Numbered from the stretch's first letter, positions 19,422-28,495 are shown. The stretch is 64,000 nt of DNA from Rubrivivax sp. (GCA_016719535.1 JADJYX010000043.1:186001-250000); one strand, 5' to 3'. Notes: a model not told the origin generated them from the sequence alone. Translations and numbers: made by a program.

Positions 19422-20228
19422 TCAGAAGCGCCAGCCGATCCCCGTCGACAGGCTGAAGGCGTTCGGCCGCGTCGTCAGCGGGCTGTCGGTCACGTCACCC
19501 AGCGTGCGGGTGAAGCCGATGCCGAGCACGCCGACCCAGTCGTCGCCGATGTCGACGCGCAGGCTGGTGAAGAGCTGCAGGTCACGCAGGCTGGTGCCGG
19601 GCTTGTATTCGGGGTAGCCGGTGGCCGCCGACTGTTCGGCCGTGACCCCGTGGTAGGTCTGCATGTAGCGCGGCCCGCCGGCGCTCAGCGACATGCCGCT
19701 GGTCAGGTGAAGCCGCGGCGACAGCGTGCGCTCGTGCTGCAGCTTGGCATCGATGAGGTTGCCGCCACCGCGGTTGAAGGCGTCGACGGTCCAGTTTGCC
19801 GACAAGGCCCAATCTGGCGCGAAGCGCCAGGTGGCGCCGATGCGGGCGCGGATGGTGCGCTTGACGTCGCCCATGCCGGCCAGCGCCGGGCTGCTGTCGT
19901 CGCTGCGACCGCTGTCGCTGCGCAGGCCCAGGCTGAGGTCGAAGGCATCGCTGTGTGCCAGATCGATGCCGAGGCCGCGGATTTCCGTGTCCTGCCGTCG
20001 CGCCGCCCAGCCGGCGCCGCTGCTCACGCTGACGCGGCCCCAGCGCAGGTACAGGCCCGGTCGCAGCGACGCCCCGCTGTCGCTCGCGCCCAGGTAATCG
20101 GGGCCGTACTGGCCGATCAAGGTGACGGCCCCGGAGACGGCGCGCCCGTCGCCGGGCGCCGCCTGGGCGACGGTGCCGACGGTCAGCAGCAACGCCGCCA
20201 CGACGCCAACGGCAGGATCAGATCGCAT
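19422..20228 (-). CDS. MipA/OmpV-family outer-membrane protein
   Basis: A 268-residue protein with a signal peptide (hydrophobic run at about residues 8-20, cleavage near AQAA). It then alternates amphipathic strands and ends in GIGWRF; the terminal Phe is the sorting signal for outer-membrane barrels. Pattern and length fit the MipA/OmpV family, associated with peptidoglycan-enzyme scaffolding in E. coli and with an immunogenic porin in Vibrio; the function here is unknown. It lies on the opposite strand inside the usual ribF-ileS-lspA cluster, converging with ribF (40-base gap) and diverging from ileS. Confidence 0.85.
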   Translation of the reverse strand: MRSDPAVGVVAALLLTVGTVAQAAPGDGRAVSGAVTLIGQYGPDYLGASDSGASLRPGLYLRWGRVSVSSGAGWAARRQDTEIRGLGIDLAHSDAFDLSLGLRSDSGRSDDSSPALAGMGDVKRTIRARIGATWRFAPDWALSANWTVDAFNRGGGNLIDAKLQHERTLSPRLHLTSGMSLSAGGPRYMQTYHGVTAEQSAATGYPEYKPGTSLRDLQLFTSLRVDIGDDWVGVLGIGFTRTLGDVTDSPLTTRPNAFSLSTGIGWRF

Positions 20229-20441
20229 GGGACGCACCGGTAGAATGTCTTCATGCGATTGTCCATCGTCCGGTTCGGTTTGTCGGTGCGGTTTCAGGCG
20301 GCAACAAGGCGCCAGACCACGCGCGACCGAATTCAGCGCCCGGCCTGCTGAATCCACCGGCCCCGGCTGCGGCCGCCACGGCGGTCGATGCCGCCCGCCC
20401 CCTTGAACCAGACCGCGCACCCCTGCGGTGCCTCCATGGCC

Positions 20442-23309
20442 ATGAGCGAATCGAACCCGACTGCCCCCGCCGCGCCTGACTACAGGTCCACCCTCAACCT
20501 GCCCGATACGCCGTTCCCGATGCGCGGTGACCTGCCCAGGCGTGAGCCGGGCTGGGTGAAGCAGTGGAACGAAGACGGTCTCTACCAGCGCCTGCGCGAT
20601 GCCCGCCGCGGCGCGCCGCTGTTCGTGCTGCACGACGGCCCGCCCTATGCCAACGGCGCCATCCACATGGGCCATGCCGTCAACAAGGTGCTCAAGGACA
20701 TGATCGTCAAGGCGCGGCAGCTGGCCGGCTTCGACGCGCAATACGTCCCCGGCTGGGACTGCCATGGCCTGCCGATCGAGAATGCGATCGAGAAGAAGCA
20801 TGGCCGCGGCTTGAGCCGCGACGAGATGCAGGCGAAGAGCCGCGCCTATGCCAGCGAGCAGATCGCGCTGCAGATGGCCGACTTCCAGCGCCTGGGCGTG
20901 CTGGGTGACTGGGCGCACCGCTACGCGACGATGGACCCGGCCAACGAGGCCGGCGAGATCCGCGCCTTCAAGCGCGTGATCGAGCGCGGCTTCGTCTACC
21001 GCGGCCTCAAGCCCGTCTACTGGTGCTTCGACTGCGGCTCGTCGCTGGCCGAATTCGAGATCGAATATGCCGACAAGAAGAGCCAGACGCTGGACGTCGG
21101 CTTCCTGTGCGCCGAGCCCGAGAAGCTGTTCGCGGCCTTCGACGTGCCGCCGGTGGCCAAGGACGCCTTCGTGGTGATCTGGACGACCACCGCGTGGACC
21201 ATTCCCGCCAACCAGGCGCTCAACCTCAACCCGACGCTGGCCTATGCGCTGGTCGATACCGAGCGCGGCCTGCTGGTGCTGGCCGAGACGCTGGTGGCGA
21301 AGTGCCTCGAACGTTATGGCCTGCAGGGCAAGGTGCTGGCCAGCGTGAAGGGCGAGCGGCTCGGCGGCCTGAATTTCCGCCACCCGCTGGCGCATGTGGA
21401 CGCCGGCTACGACCGCCTGAGCCCGGTATATCTCGCCGACTACGCCACCGCCGACGACGGCACCGGCATCGTGCACAGCAGCCCGGCCTATGGCCTGGAC
21501 GACTTCAACTCCTGCGTGCAGCACGGCATGAAGGTCGACCAGATCCTCAACCCGGTGGGCGGCAACGGCGCCTATGCGGCCGACTTCCCGCTCTTCGGCG
21601 GGCAGGGCATCTGGAAGGCGGTGCCGGTGATCATCGAGGCGCTGAAGAATGCCGGGCGCCTGCTTGCCACCGAAGGCATCAGCCACAGCTACCCGCACTG
21701 CTGGCGCCACAAGAGCCCGGTGATCTACCGCGCGGCGTCGCAGTGGTTCGTGCGCATGGACGAGGGCGAAGGCGTCTTCACCAGGGACAAGGCAGCGAAG
21801 ACGCTGCGCCAGCTGGCGCTGGAGGCCATCGAGCACACCGGCTTCTACCCCGAGAACGGCAAGGCGCGGCTGCGCGACATGATCGCCAACCGCCCCGACT
21901 GGTGCATCAGCCGCCAGCGCAGCTGGGGCGTGCCGCTGCCCTTCTTCCTGCACAAGGAGACGGGCGAGCTGCACCCGCGCACGATGGCCATCCTCGACCA
22001 GGCGGCCGACATCGTCGAGCGCGGCGGCATCGAGGCCTGGAGCCGCGCCACGGTGGAGGACATCCTCGGCGCCGCCGACGCGCCGCACTACACCAAGAGC
22101 AGCGACATCCTCGAGGTCTGGTTCGACAGCGGCAGCACCTTCTGGCACGTGCTGCGCGGCACCCACCTGGGCGAGGCCGGCAACCCCGGCCACCATGCCC
22201 AGGGCCCCGAGGCCGACCTCTACCTCGAAGGCCACGACCAGCACCGCGGCTGGTTCCACAGCTCGCTGCTGCTGGGCTGTGCGCTGTTCGACCGCGCGCC
22301 CTACCGCGGCCTGCTCACGCATGGCTTCACGGTCGACAGCCAGGGCCGCAAGATGAGCAAGAGCCTGGGCAACGGCATCGAGCCGCAGGCCGTGAGCCAG
22401 AAGCTGGGCGCCGAGATCATCCGCCTGTGGGTGGCGGCCAGCGACTATTCGGGCGACATCGCCGGCGACGACAAGATCCTGGCGCGCGTGGTCGACGCCT
22501 ACCGCCGCATCCGCAATACGCTGCGCTTCCTGCTGGCCAATACCTCGGACTTCGACCCCGCGAAGGACGCCGTGCCGGCCGGCCAGCTGCTGGAGATCGA
22601 CCGCTGGGCGCTGGCGCGCGCGGCCGAGTTCCAGGCCGAGGTGCTGGCCCACTACGAGCGCTACGAATTCCACCCGGTGGTGGCCAGGCTGCAGGTCTTC
22701 TGCTCGGAAGACCTCGGCGCCTTCTACCTCGACGTGCTGAAGGACCGGCTCTACACCACCGCACCGAAGAGCCTGGCCCGGCGCAGCGCGCAAACCGCGC
22801 TGTGGACGCTGACGCAGGCCATGCTGCGCTGGATGGCACCTTTCCTCAGCTTCACCGCCGAGGAAGCCTGGAAGGTCATCCACCCGCAGGCGGTGTCGAT
22901 CTTCACCGAGACCTACCTCAACCTGGGCACGCCCGACGCCGCGCTGCTGGCGCGCTGGGCGCGCGTGCAGGCCATCCGCGAGGCGGTCAACAAGGCCATC
23001 GAGGCCGTGCGCACCGATGGCGGCGTGGGTTCGTCGCTGCAGGCCACGGTGCGCATCGGCGCCGCGGCCGACGACCTGACGCTGCTGCGCTCGCTCGGCG
23101 ACGACCTCAAGTTCGTGCTCATCACCTCGGCGGCCGAGGTGGTGGAGGCCGACGAGCTGACGGTCACCGTGACGCCGTCCAGCGCCACCAAATGCGAGCG
23201 CTGCTGGCACTGGCGCGACGACGTCGGCCACGATGCGGCGCACCCGACGATCTGCGGCCGCTGCACCAGCAACCTCCACGGCGCGGGCGAGCCGCGCCAC
23301 ATCGCCTGA
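20442..23309 (+). CDS. ileS: Isoleucyl-tRNA synthetase
   Basis: A class I synthetase of 955 residues charging tRNA-Ile in the cytoplasm. The HIGH-type motif is in PPYANGAIHMGH and the KMSKS motif in GRKMSKSLGN. The editing domain lies between them, and a C-terminal zinc site is formed by the CERCW and CGRC pairs. The start is placed at the ATG of MSESNPTAP (20442), just before the conserved STLNLPDTPFPMRGDL region; an ATG two codons earlier (20436) is also possible. The stop overlaps lspA (TGATG). The roughly 210 bases upstream hold the divergent promoter region shared with the MipA-like gene, including a TAGAAT hexamer at 20241. Confidence 0.97.
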   Translation: MSESNPTAPAAPDYRSTLNLPDTPFPMRGDLPRREPGWVKQWNEDGLYQRLRDARRGAPLFVLHDGPPYANGAIHMGHAVNKVLKDMIVKARQLAGFDAQYVPGWDCHGLPIENAIEKKHGRGLSRDEMQAKSRAYASEQIALQMADFQRLGVLGDWAHRYATMDPANEAGEIRAFKRVIERGFVYRGLKPVYWCFDCGSSLAEFEIEYADKKSQTLDVGFLCAEPEKLFAAFDVPPVAKDAFVVIWTTTAWTIPANQALNLNPTLAYALVDTERGLLVLAETLVAKCLERYGLQGKVLASVKGERLGGLNFRHPLAHVDAGYDRLSPVYLADYATADDGTGIVHSSPAYGLDDFNSCVQHGMKVDQILNPVGGNGAYAADFPLFGGQGIWKAVPVIIEALKNAGRLLATEGISHSYPHCWRHKSPVIYRAASQWFVRMDEGEGVFTRDKAAKTLRQLALEAIEHTGFYPENGKARLRDMIANRPDWCISRQRSWGVPLPFFLHKETGELHPRTMAILDQAADIVERGGIEAWSRATVEDILGAADAPHYTKSSDILEVWFDSGSTFWHVLRGTHLGEAGNPGHHAQGPEADLYLEGHDQHRGWFHSSLLLGCALFDRAPYRGLLTHGFTVDSQGRKMSKSLGNGIEPQAVSQKLGAEIIRLWVAASDYSGDIAGDDKILARVVDAYRRIRNTLRFLLANTSDFDPAKDAVPAGQLLEIDRWALARAAEFQAEVLAHYERYEFHPVVARLQVFCSEDLGAFYLDVLKDRLYTTAPKSLARRSAQTALWTLTQAMLRWMAPFLSFTAEEAWKVIHPQAVSIFTETYLNLGTPDAALLARWARVQAIREAVNKAIEAVRTDGGVGSSLQATVRIGAAADDLTLLRSLGDDLKFVLITSAAEVVEADELTVTVTPSSATKCERCWHWRDDVGHDAAHPTICGRCTSNLHGAGEPRHIA

Positions 23310-23833
23310 TGGCGCGCGCGGGCAGGGCCGCCGGCGGCGCGCCGGGGCTGGCGCTGTGGCTGGGGCTGGCGCTGGTGGTCATCCTGGCCGACCAGGTGAC
23401 GAAGACGCTGATCCTCGGCGCCTTCCAGCATGGCGACAGCCGCCCGGTGACGGACTGGTTCAACCTCGTGCGCGCGCACAACACCGGCGCGGCTTTTTCA
23501 TTCCTGGCCGGCGCCTCGGGCTGGCAGCGCTGGTTCTTCGTCACCCTGGGCATCGCGGCCTCGGGCTTCATCGTCTGGATGATGCGCAGCCACCCGACGC
23601 AGAAGCTGTTCTGCTTTGCCGTCAGCATGATCATGGGCGGCGCCCTGGGCAACGTCATCGACCGCCTGCTGCACGGCTATGTGGTCGACTTCCTGCAGTT
23701 CCGCTTCGGCTTCCTGTCGCCGATCTTCCACGGCGGCTATTTCCCCTCGTTCAACCTCGCCGACAGCGCCATCACGCTGGGCGCCATCTGCCTGATCCTG
23801 GACGAGATCCTGCGCGTGCGGCGCGCCGGCTGA
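23309..23833 (+). CDS. lspA: Lipoprotein signal peptidase
   Basis: Signal peptidase II (174 residues), an inner-membrane aspartyl protease that removes signal peptides from diacylglyceryl-modified prolipoproteins. Four membrane helices are visible. The catalytic aspartates are D118 in GNVIDR and D152 in FNLADS, and ADQVTK and NTGAAFSFL are further family motifs. The stretch between the two aspartates is somewhat longer than in E. coli. The ATG at 23309 overlaps the ileS stop, the classic ileS-lspA coupling. A GC-rich inverted repeat without a T-run follows, before the convergent tusA gene. Confidence 0.96.
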   Translation: MARAGRAAGGAPGLALWLGLALVVILADQVTKTLILGAFQHGDSRPVTDWFNLVRAHNTGAAFSFLAGASGWQRWFFVTLGIAASGFIVWMMRSHPTQKLFCFAVSMIMGGALGNVIDRLLHGYVVDFLQFRFGFLSPIFHGGYFPSFNLADSAITLGAICLILDEILRVRRAG

Positions 23834-23855
23834 GCGGCAGTGCCGCCGCGGCGGC

Positions 23856-24083
23856 TCAGCGCCGCTTCAACACGTGCACGAACTCGGCGCCCGCGCTGAT
23901 CTGCTCGACCAGTTCGTTGCCGGTCTGGCGTGCAAAGGCCTGGAAGTCACGCATCGACCCGGGGTCGGTCGAGACGACCCGCAGCACCTCGCCGGACTGC
24001 ATCTCGGCCAGCATCTTCTTCGTCTTGAGGATGGGCAGCGGGCAATTGAGGCCGCGGGTATCGAGTTCCTTGTGAACGTCCAT
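23856..24083 (-). CDS. tusA: Sulfurtransferase TusA family
   Basis: A 75-residue sulfur carrier with the CPxP motif around C14 (TRGLNCPLPILKTKK), which carries a persulfide. TusA relays sulfur from a cysteine desulfurase to tRNA 2-thiolation and to molybdenum cofactor synthesis. Length and sequence are canonical. It lies 33 bases downstream of a Nudix gene on the same strand and is probably the last gene of the cysM-Nudix-tusA transcript, a reasonable sulfur-related grouping. Confidence 0.94.
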   Translation of the reverse strand: MDVHKELDTRGLNCPLPILKTKKMLAEMQSGEVLRVVSTDPGSMRDFQAFARQTGNELVEQISAGAEFVHVLKRR

Positions 24084-24116
24084 GGGGATCCTTGGGGCGG
24101 TGCGTGGGGCGTGGTC

Positions 24117-24674
24117 TCAGGGGCGCCGCGGCGGCCCGTCGAGAAACTGCGGCTCGTGACCTTGCGTGCGCAGCCAGTCGGCGAGCGCAAAGCCGGTGCC
24201 GGCGCGCCAGCAGCGCACCGCCGCCGGCGCAAAGAGCTTGTACTCGGCGAGTTCGGGCGACAGGCGGATCTCGCCGTGCGAGCGCGCGTGGTAGGCAACG
24301 ATGAGCTGGTTCATGCGCTGGAAGTCGTAGACGCCGATCAGCGACAGCGCATCGACCTGCAGCGACGTCTCCTCGGCCACCTCGCGCGCGATGCCTTCCT
24401 CGGGCGTCTCGCCGGCTTCCATGAAGCCGGTGATGAGGCCGAACATCCGCCCCGGCCACGCCGCATTGCGCGCCAGCAGCAACTGGCCGTCGCGGTCGGC
24501 GCATTCGATCACCGCGGCCAGCACCGGCACCGGGTTGTTCCAGTGCGTCCAGCCGCAGGCCGGGCAGCGCAGCCGCTGCTTGTCGCCGCCGTCCTCGGCC
24601 GCCATGATCAGCTGCAGCGGCGTGGCGCAGTGCGGGCAGAAGCGGTGTTCGTGGCGCATCGCGGGGCTCGCCAT
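24117..24674 (-). CDS. Nudix hydrolase with zinc ribbon
   Basis: A 185-residue hydrolase of the NudC-like type. An N-terminal zinc ribbon (FCPHCATPL paired with RCPACGW) is followed by a Nudix domain with the box beginning GFMEAGETPEEGIAREV and continuing AEETS; the catalytic glutamates are intact. Such enzymes split nucleoside diphosphates linked to another group, for example NADH or NAD-capped RNA. It lacks the extra N-terminal domain of E. coli NudC, so the substrate is not certain. The ATG at 24674 shares a base with the cysM stop codon. Confidence 0.87.
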   Translation of the reverse strand: MASPAMRHEHRFCPHCATPLQLIMAAEDGGDKQRLRCPACGWTHWNNPVPVLAAVIECADRDGQLLLARNAAWPGRMFGLITGFMEAGETPEEGIAREVAEETSLQVDALSLIGVYDFQRMNQLIVAYHARSHGEIRLSPELAEYKLFAPAAVRCWRAGTGFALADWLRTQGHEPQFLDGPPRRP

Positions 24675-25591
24675 CAGGCCGGGAAGACGCCCGTCGACAG
24701 GTAGCGGTCGCCGCGGTCGCAGACGATGAAGACGATGGTCGCGTTCTCGACCTGCTGCGCGATCTGCAGCGCCACCCAGCAGGCGCCGGCGGCCGAGATG
24801 CCGGCGAACAGGCCCTCCTCGCGCGCCAGGCGGCGCGCCATGTCCTCGGCGTCGGCCTGGCTGACGAGCACCAGTTCGTCGACCTGCTTCGGGTCGTAGA
24901 TCTTCGGCAGGTAGGCCTCGGGCCACTTGCGGATGCCGGGGATGCGCGAGCCCTCGCTGGGCTGCGCGCCGACGATGCGCACCGCCGGGTTGCGCGCCTT
25001 CAGGAAGCGCGAGACGCCGGTGATGGTGCCGGTGGTGCCCATCGCGCTGACGAAGTGCGTCACGCGGCCGGCGGTATCGGCCCAGATCTCGGGGCCGGTG
25101 GTTTCTTCATGCACGCGTGGGTTGTCGGCATTGGCAAACTGGTCCAGCACGCGGCCCTTGCCGTCGCGCTGCATCTGCTCGGCCAGGTCACGCGCATATT
25201 CCATGCCGCCCGAACGCGGCGTCAGGATCAGTTCGGCGCCGAAGGCCTTCATCGTCTGCGCACGCTCGATCGACAGGTCCTCCGGCATGATCAGCACCAT
25301 GCGGTAGCCGCGGATCGCCGCCGCCATCGCCAGCGCGATGCCGGTGTTGCCGCTGGTGGCCTCGATCAGCGTATCGCCGGGCCTGATGTCGCCGCGCTCT
25401 TCGGCGCGGCGGATCATGCCGATGGCCGGCCGGTCCTTCACCGACCCCGCCGGGTTGTTGCCTTCGAGCTTGCCCAGGATGACATTGCCTCGCGCCGCGC
25501 CGGCAGCGCCGGGCACACGCTGCAAGCGCACCAGCGGCGTGCGGCCGATGGCGTCCTCGAGGGTCGGGTACAGGGGAGGCGCGCTCGTCAT
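24674..25591 (-). CDS. cysM: Cysteine synthase B
   Basis: A 305-residue PLP enzyme that makes cysteine from O-acetylserine and sulfide or thiosulfate. The PLP lysine is K52 in NNPAGSVKDRP, with the substrate loop TSGNTGIALA and the phosphate-binding GTTGTITG. The MTSAPPLYPTLEDAIGRTPLVRL start and the short C-terminus fit the CysM rather than CysK subgroup. The ATG at 25591 is chosen over an upstream in-frame start that would run into the region before the tRNA. It begins the cysM-Nudix-tusA set, divergent from the tRNA-Leu gene. Confidence 0.94.
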   Translation of the reverse strand: MTSAPPLYPTLEDAIGRTPLVRLQRVPGAAGAARGNVILGKLEGNNPAGSVKDRPAIGMIRRAEERGDIRPGDTLIEATSGNTGIALAMAAAIRGYRMVLIMPEDLSIERAQTMKAFGAELILTPRSGGMEYARDLAEQMQRDGKGRVLDQFANADNPRVHEETTGPEIWADTAGRVTHFVSAMGTTGTITGVSRFLKARNPAVRIVGAQPSEGSRIPGIRKWPEAYLPKIYDPKQVDELVLVSQADAEDMARRLAREEGLFAGISAAGACWVALQIAQQVENATIVFIVCDRGDRYLSTGVFPA

Positions 25592-25653
25592 CGGTGGGTT
25601 TCCTCTCGGGCTGCATTGTCGCAGCGCTGCGAAGACCGGCCAAACCCGCATGC

Positions 25654-25659
25654 CATAAT
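25654..25659 (+). promoter_or_regulatory. Possible -10 box (CATAAT) of the tRNA-Leu gene
   Basis: A CATAAT hexamer lies 37 bases upstream of the tRNA, in the gap divergent from cysM. No good -35 box is seen at the standard spacing, so the assignment is tentative. Confidence 0.35.
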
Positions 25660-25696
25660 CCGCCGCTTCATGCGTGCCGTCGGCAGCACCCACGTG

Positions 25697-25781
25697 GCCC
25701 GGGTGGCGAAATCGGTAGACGCAGGGGACTCAAAATCCCCCGCCGCAAGGCGTGCCGGTTCGAGTCCGGCCCCGGGCACCA
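25697..25781 (+). tRNA. tRNA-Leu (anticodon CAA)
   Basis: An 85-base tRNA with encoded CCA. The acceptor stem pairs GCCCGGG with CCCGGGC. The D arm contains TGGCGAAATCGGTAGACGC, as in class II leucine tRNAs. The anticodon stem-loop is GGGGA-CTCAAAA-TCCCC, giving anticodon CAA (reads UUG codons). A short variable arm (CGCCGCAAGGCG region) and the T arm with GTTCGAGTCC follow. All stems pair, so it should be functional. Confidence 0.96.
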
Positions 25782-25835
25782 GCGCTTCACGTTCGACGTG
25801 ACAGCCCCCCTCATCCGCCGTCCCCGTCGTCGTCC

Positions 25836-26426
25836 ATGCCGCCGATTCCACCGATCACCAAGGCGCTGATGCTGATCTGCACGGCGCTGTTCTGCCTGCA
25901 GTTCTTCGTGCCGCTGACGGCCTGGTTCGCGCTGTGGCCGTTCAGCAGTCCGCGCTTCGGTGTCTGGCAGGTGCTGAGCTACGCCTTCCTGCACAGCGAC
26001 CTGATGCACCTGTTCTTCAACATGCTCGGGCTTTGGATGTTCGGCTCCGAGCTCGAGCGGCTGTGGGGCCCGAAGCGCTACTGGCAGTTCTTGCTGGCGG
26101 GTGTGCTGGCGGCCGCCGCCTCGCAGCAGGTCATCACGACGATCACCGGCTCGCCGGTGCCGACGGTGGGTGCCTCGGGCGGACTCTATGCCTTGCTGCT
26201 GGCCTTCGGCATGCTGTTCCCCAACCGCACCATCATGCCGCTGTTCCCGCCGATTCCGATGAAGGCCAAGACCTTCGTCATCGTCTTCGGCGCGCTCGAG
26301 CTGCTGCTCGGGCTGTCGGGTGCCAGCGGCGTGGCGCACTTCGCGCACCTGGGCGGCATGCTCGGCGGCTGGCTGATGATCCGCTACTGGCGCGGCCAGG
26401 CGCCCTTCCCCGGCCGTCGCCGCTGA
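25836..26426 (+). CDS. Rhomboid-family intramembrane serine protease
   Basis: A 196-residue membrane protein with six predicted helices. The catalytic serine is S115 in VGASGGLYAL and the catalytic histidine probably H171 in VAHFAHLGGMLGG. The helix with SYAFLHSDLMHLFFNMLGLW supplies the conserved HxxHLxxN pattern, including N62. Rhomboids cut transmembrane segments of other proteins within the bilayer; bacterial substrates are mostly unknown. The ATG at 25836 is 54 bases after the tRNA; transcription could come from the tRNA promoter or its own. Confidence 0.92.
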   Translation: MPPIPPITKALMLICTALFCLQFFVPLTAWFALWPFSSPRFGVWQVLSYAFLHSDLMHLFFNMLGLWMFGSELERLWGPKRYWQFLLAGVLAAAASQQVITTITGSPVPTVGASGGLYALLLAFGMLFPNRTIMPLFPPIPMKAKTFVIVFGALELLLGLSGASGVAHFAHLGGMLGGWLMIRYWRGQAPFPGRRR

Positions 26427-26538
26427 AGCATCCGGCCTGCCGGCGGGCGGGCGAATGACCCTTCGACAGACCGGGGTCTGCCGGCGCATCATGCTTGCCC
26501 TGACCGAGCGCCGAGGCGGCGCAAACCGGGGGGTCACC

Positions 26539-27582
26539 ATGACGATCGGCCGCCGACACCTTGCGCTGACTGCGCTGACTGCGCTGACCCTGGGCGCCAT
26601 CCTGCTGGGGTCGTTCGCCACCGCCAGCGCACAGGCTGACCGCACGCCACCGGCGGCCGATGCGTCGCGCGCGCTCGAACGCGCGGCCAATGCCGTCGTC
26701 GGCCTGCAGGCGGTGGCCGTTTCCGGGGCGCGCAGCGCCGGCACCCTGGGTCGGGTGCGCCAGGGATCCGGGGTGGTGATCGACGCCGACGGCCTGGTGC
26801 TGACCATCGGCTACCTGATCCTCGAGGCCGAACAGGTGCAGCTGCTCACCGACGACCAGCGCCGCATCCCGGCGCGCGTGGTTGCCTACGACCTGGCCAG
26901 CGGCTTCGGCCTGGTGCGCGCGCTGGCACCGCTGAAGCTCGAACCGGTGCCGCTGGGCCGCGGGCGCGCCCTCGAAGCCTCGCAGCCCTTGATGATCGCC
27001 AGCGGCGGCGAGGCCGGTGTGATCAGTGCCGCGAAGCTGGTGTCGCGCCGTGCCTTTGCCGGCTACTGGGAATATCTGGTCGACGACGCGCTGTTTACCG
27101 CGCCCGCGCGGCCCGACCACAGCGGCGCCGGGCTGTTCAACGAACGGGGTGAGCTGGTCGGCATCGGATCCCTCTTCGTCAGCGACGCCGCCGGCGGCAA
27201 CGGCCGCCTGCCTGGCAACATGTTCGTGCCGCTGGACCTGCTGCCGCCCATCCTGCCCGATCTGCTCAGCCGCGGCCGCTCGGCGCTGTCGGAACGCGCC
27301 TGGATGGGGGTCAACTGTGTCGAGGCGGACGGCCGCGTGCGCATCGTGCGGGTCACCGACGACAGCCCGGCCGACGTGGCCGGGCTGGAGGCCGGCGACC
27401 AGATCCTGCGCCTGGACGGCCGGCCGGTACCGACGCTCGAAGCCCTGTGGCGGGCGCTGTGGCAAGGCACCGGCAGCCGGCGCGCGGTGCAGCTTGAGAT
27501 CGAACGCGGCGGGCAGCCGCAGACGCTGACCGTGCACACCGTCGACCGCGCCGCCACGCTGCGCCGGGCCGAGGGCGTCTAG
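26539..27582 (+). CDS. Trypsin-like/PDZ protein, catalytic triad incomplete
   Basis: A 347-residue exported protein. It has a signal peptide (residues 1 to about 33, ending ASAQA), a DegP/HtrA-like (S1C) domain at about 45-240 and a C-terminal PDZ domain (SPADVAGLEAGDQILRLDG). Where active relatives read LTNxHVV at the catalytic His, this protein has LTIGYLILEAE, without His. The Asp region (YDLASGFGLV) and a Ser in DHSGAGLF (normally GNSGGP) remain recognisable. It is therefore probably a non-proteolytic binding protein or chaperone. The ATG at 26539 is used because it directly precedes the signal peptide; the frame extends upstream without leader features. Confidence 0.82.
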   Translation: MTIGRRHLALTALTALTLGAILLGSFATASAQADRTPPAADASRALERAANAVVGLQAVAVSGARSAGTLGRVRQGSGVVIDADGLVLTIGYLILEAEQVQLLTDDQRRIPARVVAYDLASGFGLVRALAPLKLEPVPLGRGRALEASQPLMIASGGEAGVISAAKLVSRRAFAGYWEYLVDDALFTAPARPDHSGAGLFNERGELVGIGSLFVSDAAGGNGRLPGNMFVPLDLLPPILPDLLSRGRSALSERAWMGVNCVEADGRVRIVRVTDDSPADVAGLEAGDQILRLDGRPVPTLEALWRALWQGTGSRRAVQLEIERGGQPQTLTVHTVDRAATLRRAEGV

Positions 27583-27598
27583 CCGGCGCGGCAGTGCC

Positions 27599-28495
27599 TC
27601 AGCCGTCGCGCAGGCCCTCGACGACCGTCGGGTAGCGCAGCCGCAGCTTCAGGTCCTGCTTCAGCCGCCGGTTGTCGAGCCGGCGCGACTCGCTCATGAA
27701 GCTCAGCTGCATCGGTGACAGCTGCTGCCGCGCCTGCTCGCGGCTGATGCGGGGCGGGTGCGGCAGGCCGCACAGGTCGGCCGCGAGGTCGAAATATTCG
27801 CCCATGCGCAGCTCGGTGTCGTCGCTGGCATGCAGCACGCGCTGCGGCTTGCCGCGGCTGAGTGCTGCCACGCAGATGCGCGCCAGGTCGTCGGCATGGA
27901 TGTGGTTGGTATGGACGTCGTCCTCGCGCCGCAACACCGGCGTGCCGCGCGCCAGCCGCTCGCGCGGGTGCCCGCCGGCGCGGTCGCTGGCGTAGATGCC
28001 GGGCACGCGCAGGATGCTCACCGTCACGCCGGCGCGGCGGCCCCACCAGCGCAGCGTGGCCTCGGCATCGACACGGCGGCGCGCGCGGTCGGTGGCGGGC
28101 GCGACGGCACGCGTCTCGTCGAAGCGCTCGCCACCGCAGTCGCCATAGACCCCGGTGGTGCTGGCATACACCAGCCGCTGCACGCGGCCGCCGCGCGCCA
28201 GCGCCTGCACCAGGTGGCGCGTGCGCGCATCGGTCAGGCCCTGGCTCGGCGGCGGCGCCAGGTGCAGCACGGCATCGGCCAGGCCGCCCAGGCGGCCCAG
28301 CGTGTGCGGGTCGTCCAGGTTGCCCAGCAGCGGCACCGCACCGGCAGCGCGCAACGCGGCCAGGCGCTCGGGTGAAGAACTCAGGGCCAGCACGCGCCAG
28401 CGCGGCCGCAGCAGGCGCAGCACGCGCAGGCCGACGTCACCGCAACCGACGATCAGCAGGTGCGGCTTGCGCAGGGCGATGGGTGGGATGGACAT
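27599..28495 (-). CDS. NAD(P)-binding epimerase-like protein (YeeZ type)
   Basis: A 298-residue extended short-chain dehydrogenase-like protein. The nucleotide-binding loop is VGCGDVGLRVL near the N-terminus, and YASTTGVYGD carries the Ser/Tyr region; the usual YxxxK Lys is not evident (a TDRARRRVDAE stretch follows). It resembles E. coli YeeZ and similar NAD-dependent epimerase-like proteins of unknown substrate. Its end is 16 bases from the end of the convergent protease-like gene, and its start faces the divergent reductase gene (89 bases). Confidence 0.83.
   Translation of the reverse strand: MSIPPIALRKPHLLIVGCGDVGLRVLRLLRPRWRVLALSSSPERLAALRAAGAVPLLGNLDDPHTLGRLGGLADAVLHLAPPPSQGLTDARTRHLVQALARGGRVQRLVYASTTGVYGDCGGERFDETRAVAPATDRARRRVDAEATLRWWGRRAGVTVSILRVPGIYASDRAGGHPRERLARGTPVLRREDDVHTNHIHADDLARICVAALSRGKPQRVLHASDDTELRMGEYFDLAADLCGLPHPPRISREQARQQLSPMQLSFMSESRRLDNRRLKQDLKLRLRYPTVVEGLRDG

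Noticed and set aside
20253..20351. 32-codon frame upstream of ileS that could be a leader peptide
   Set aside because: It has only two Ile, no terminator/antiterminator pair was found, and it lacks a good ribosome site; chance frame more likely.
20229..23300. Minus-strand open frame of about 1000 codons opposite ileS, upstream of the MipA-like gene
   Set aside because: It is the antisense shadow of ileS in GC-rich DNA, with Arg/Ala/His/Gln-rich low-complexity content and no domains. The MipA signal peptide starts at 20228.
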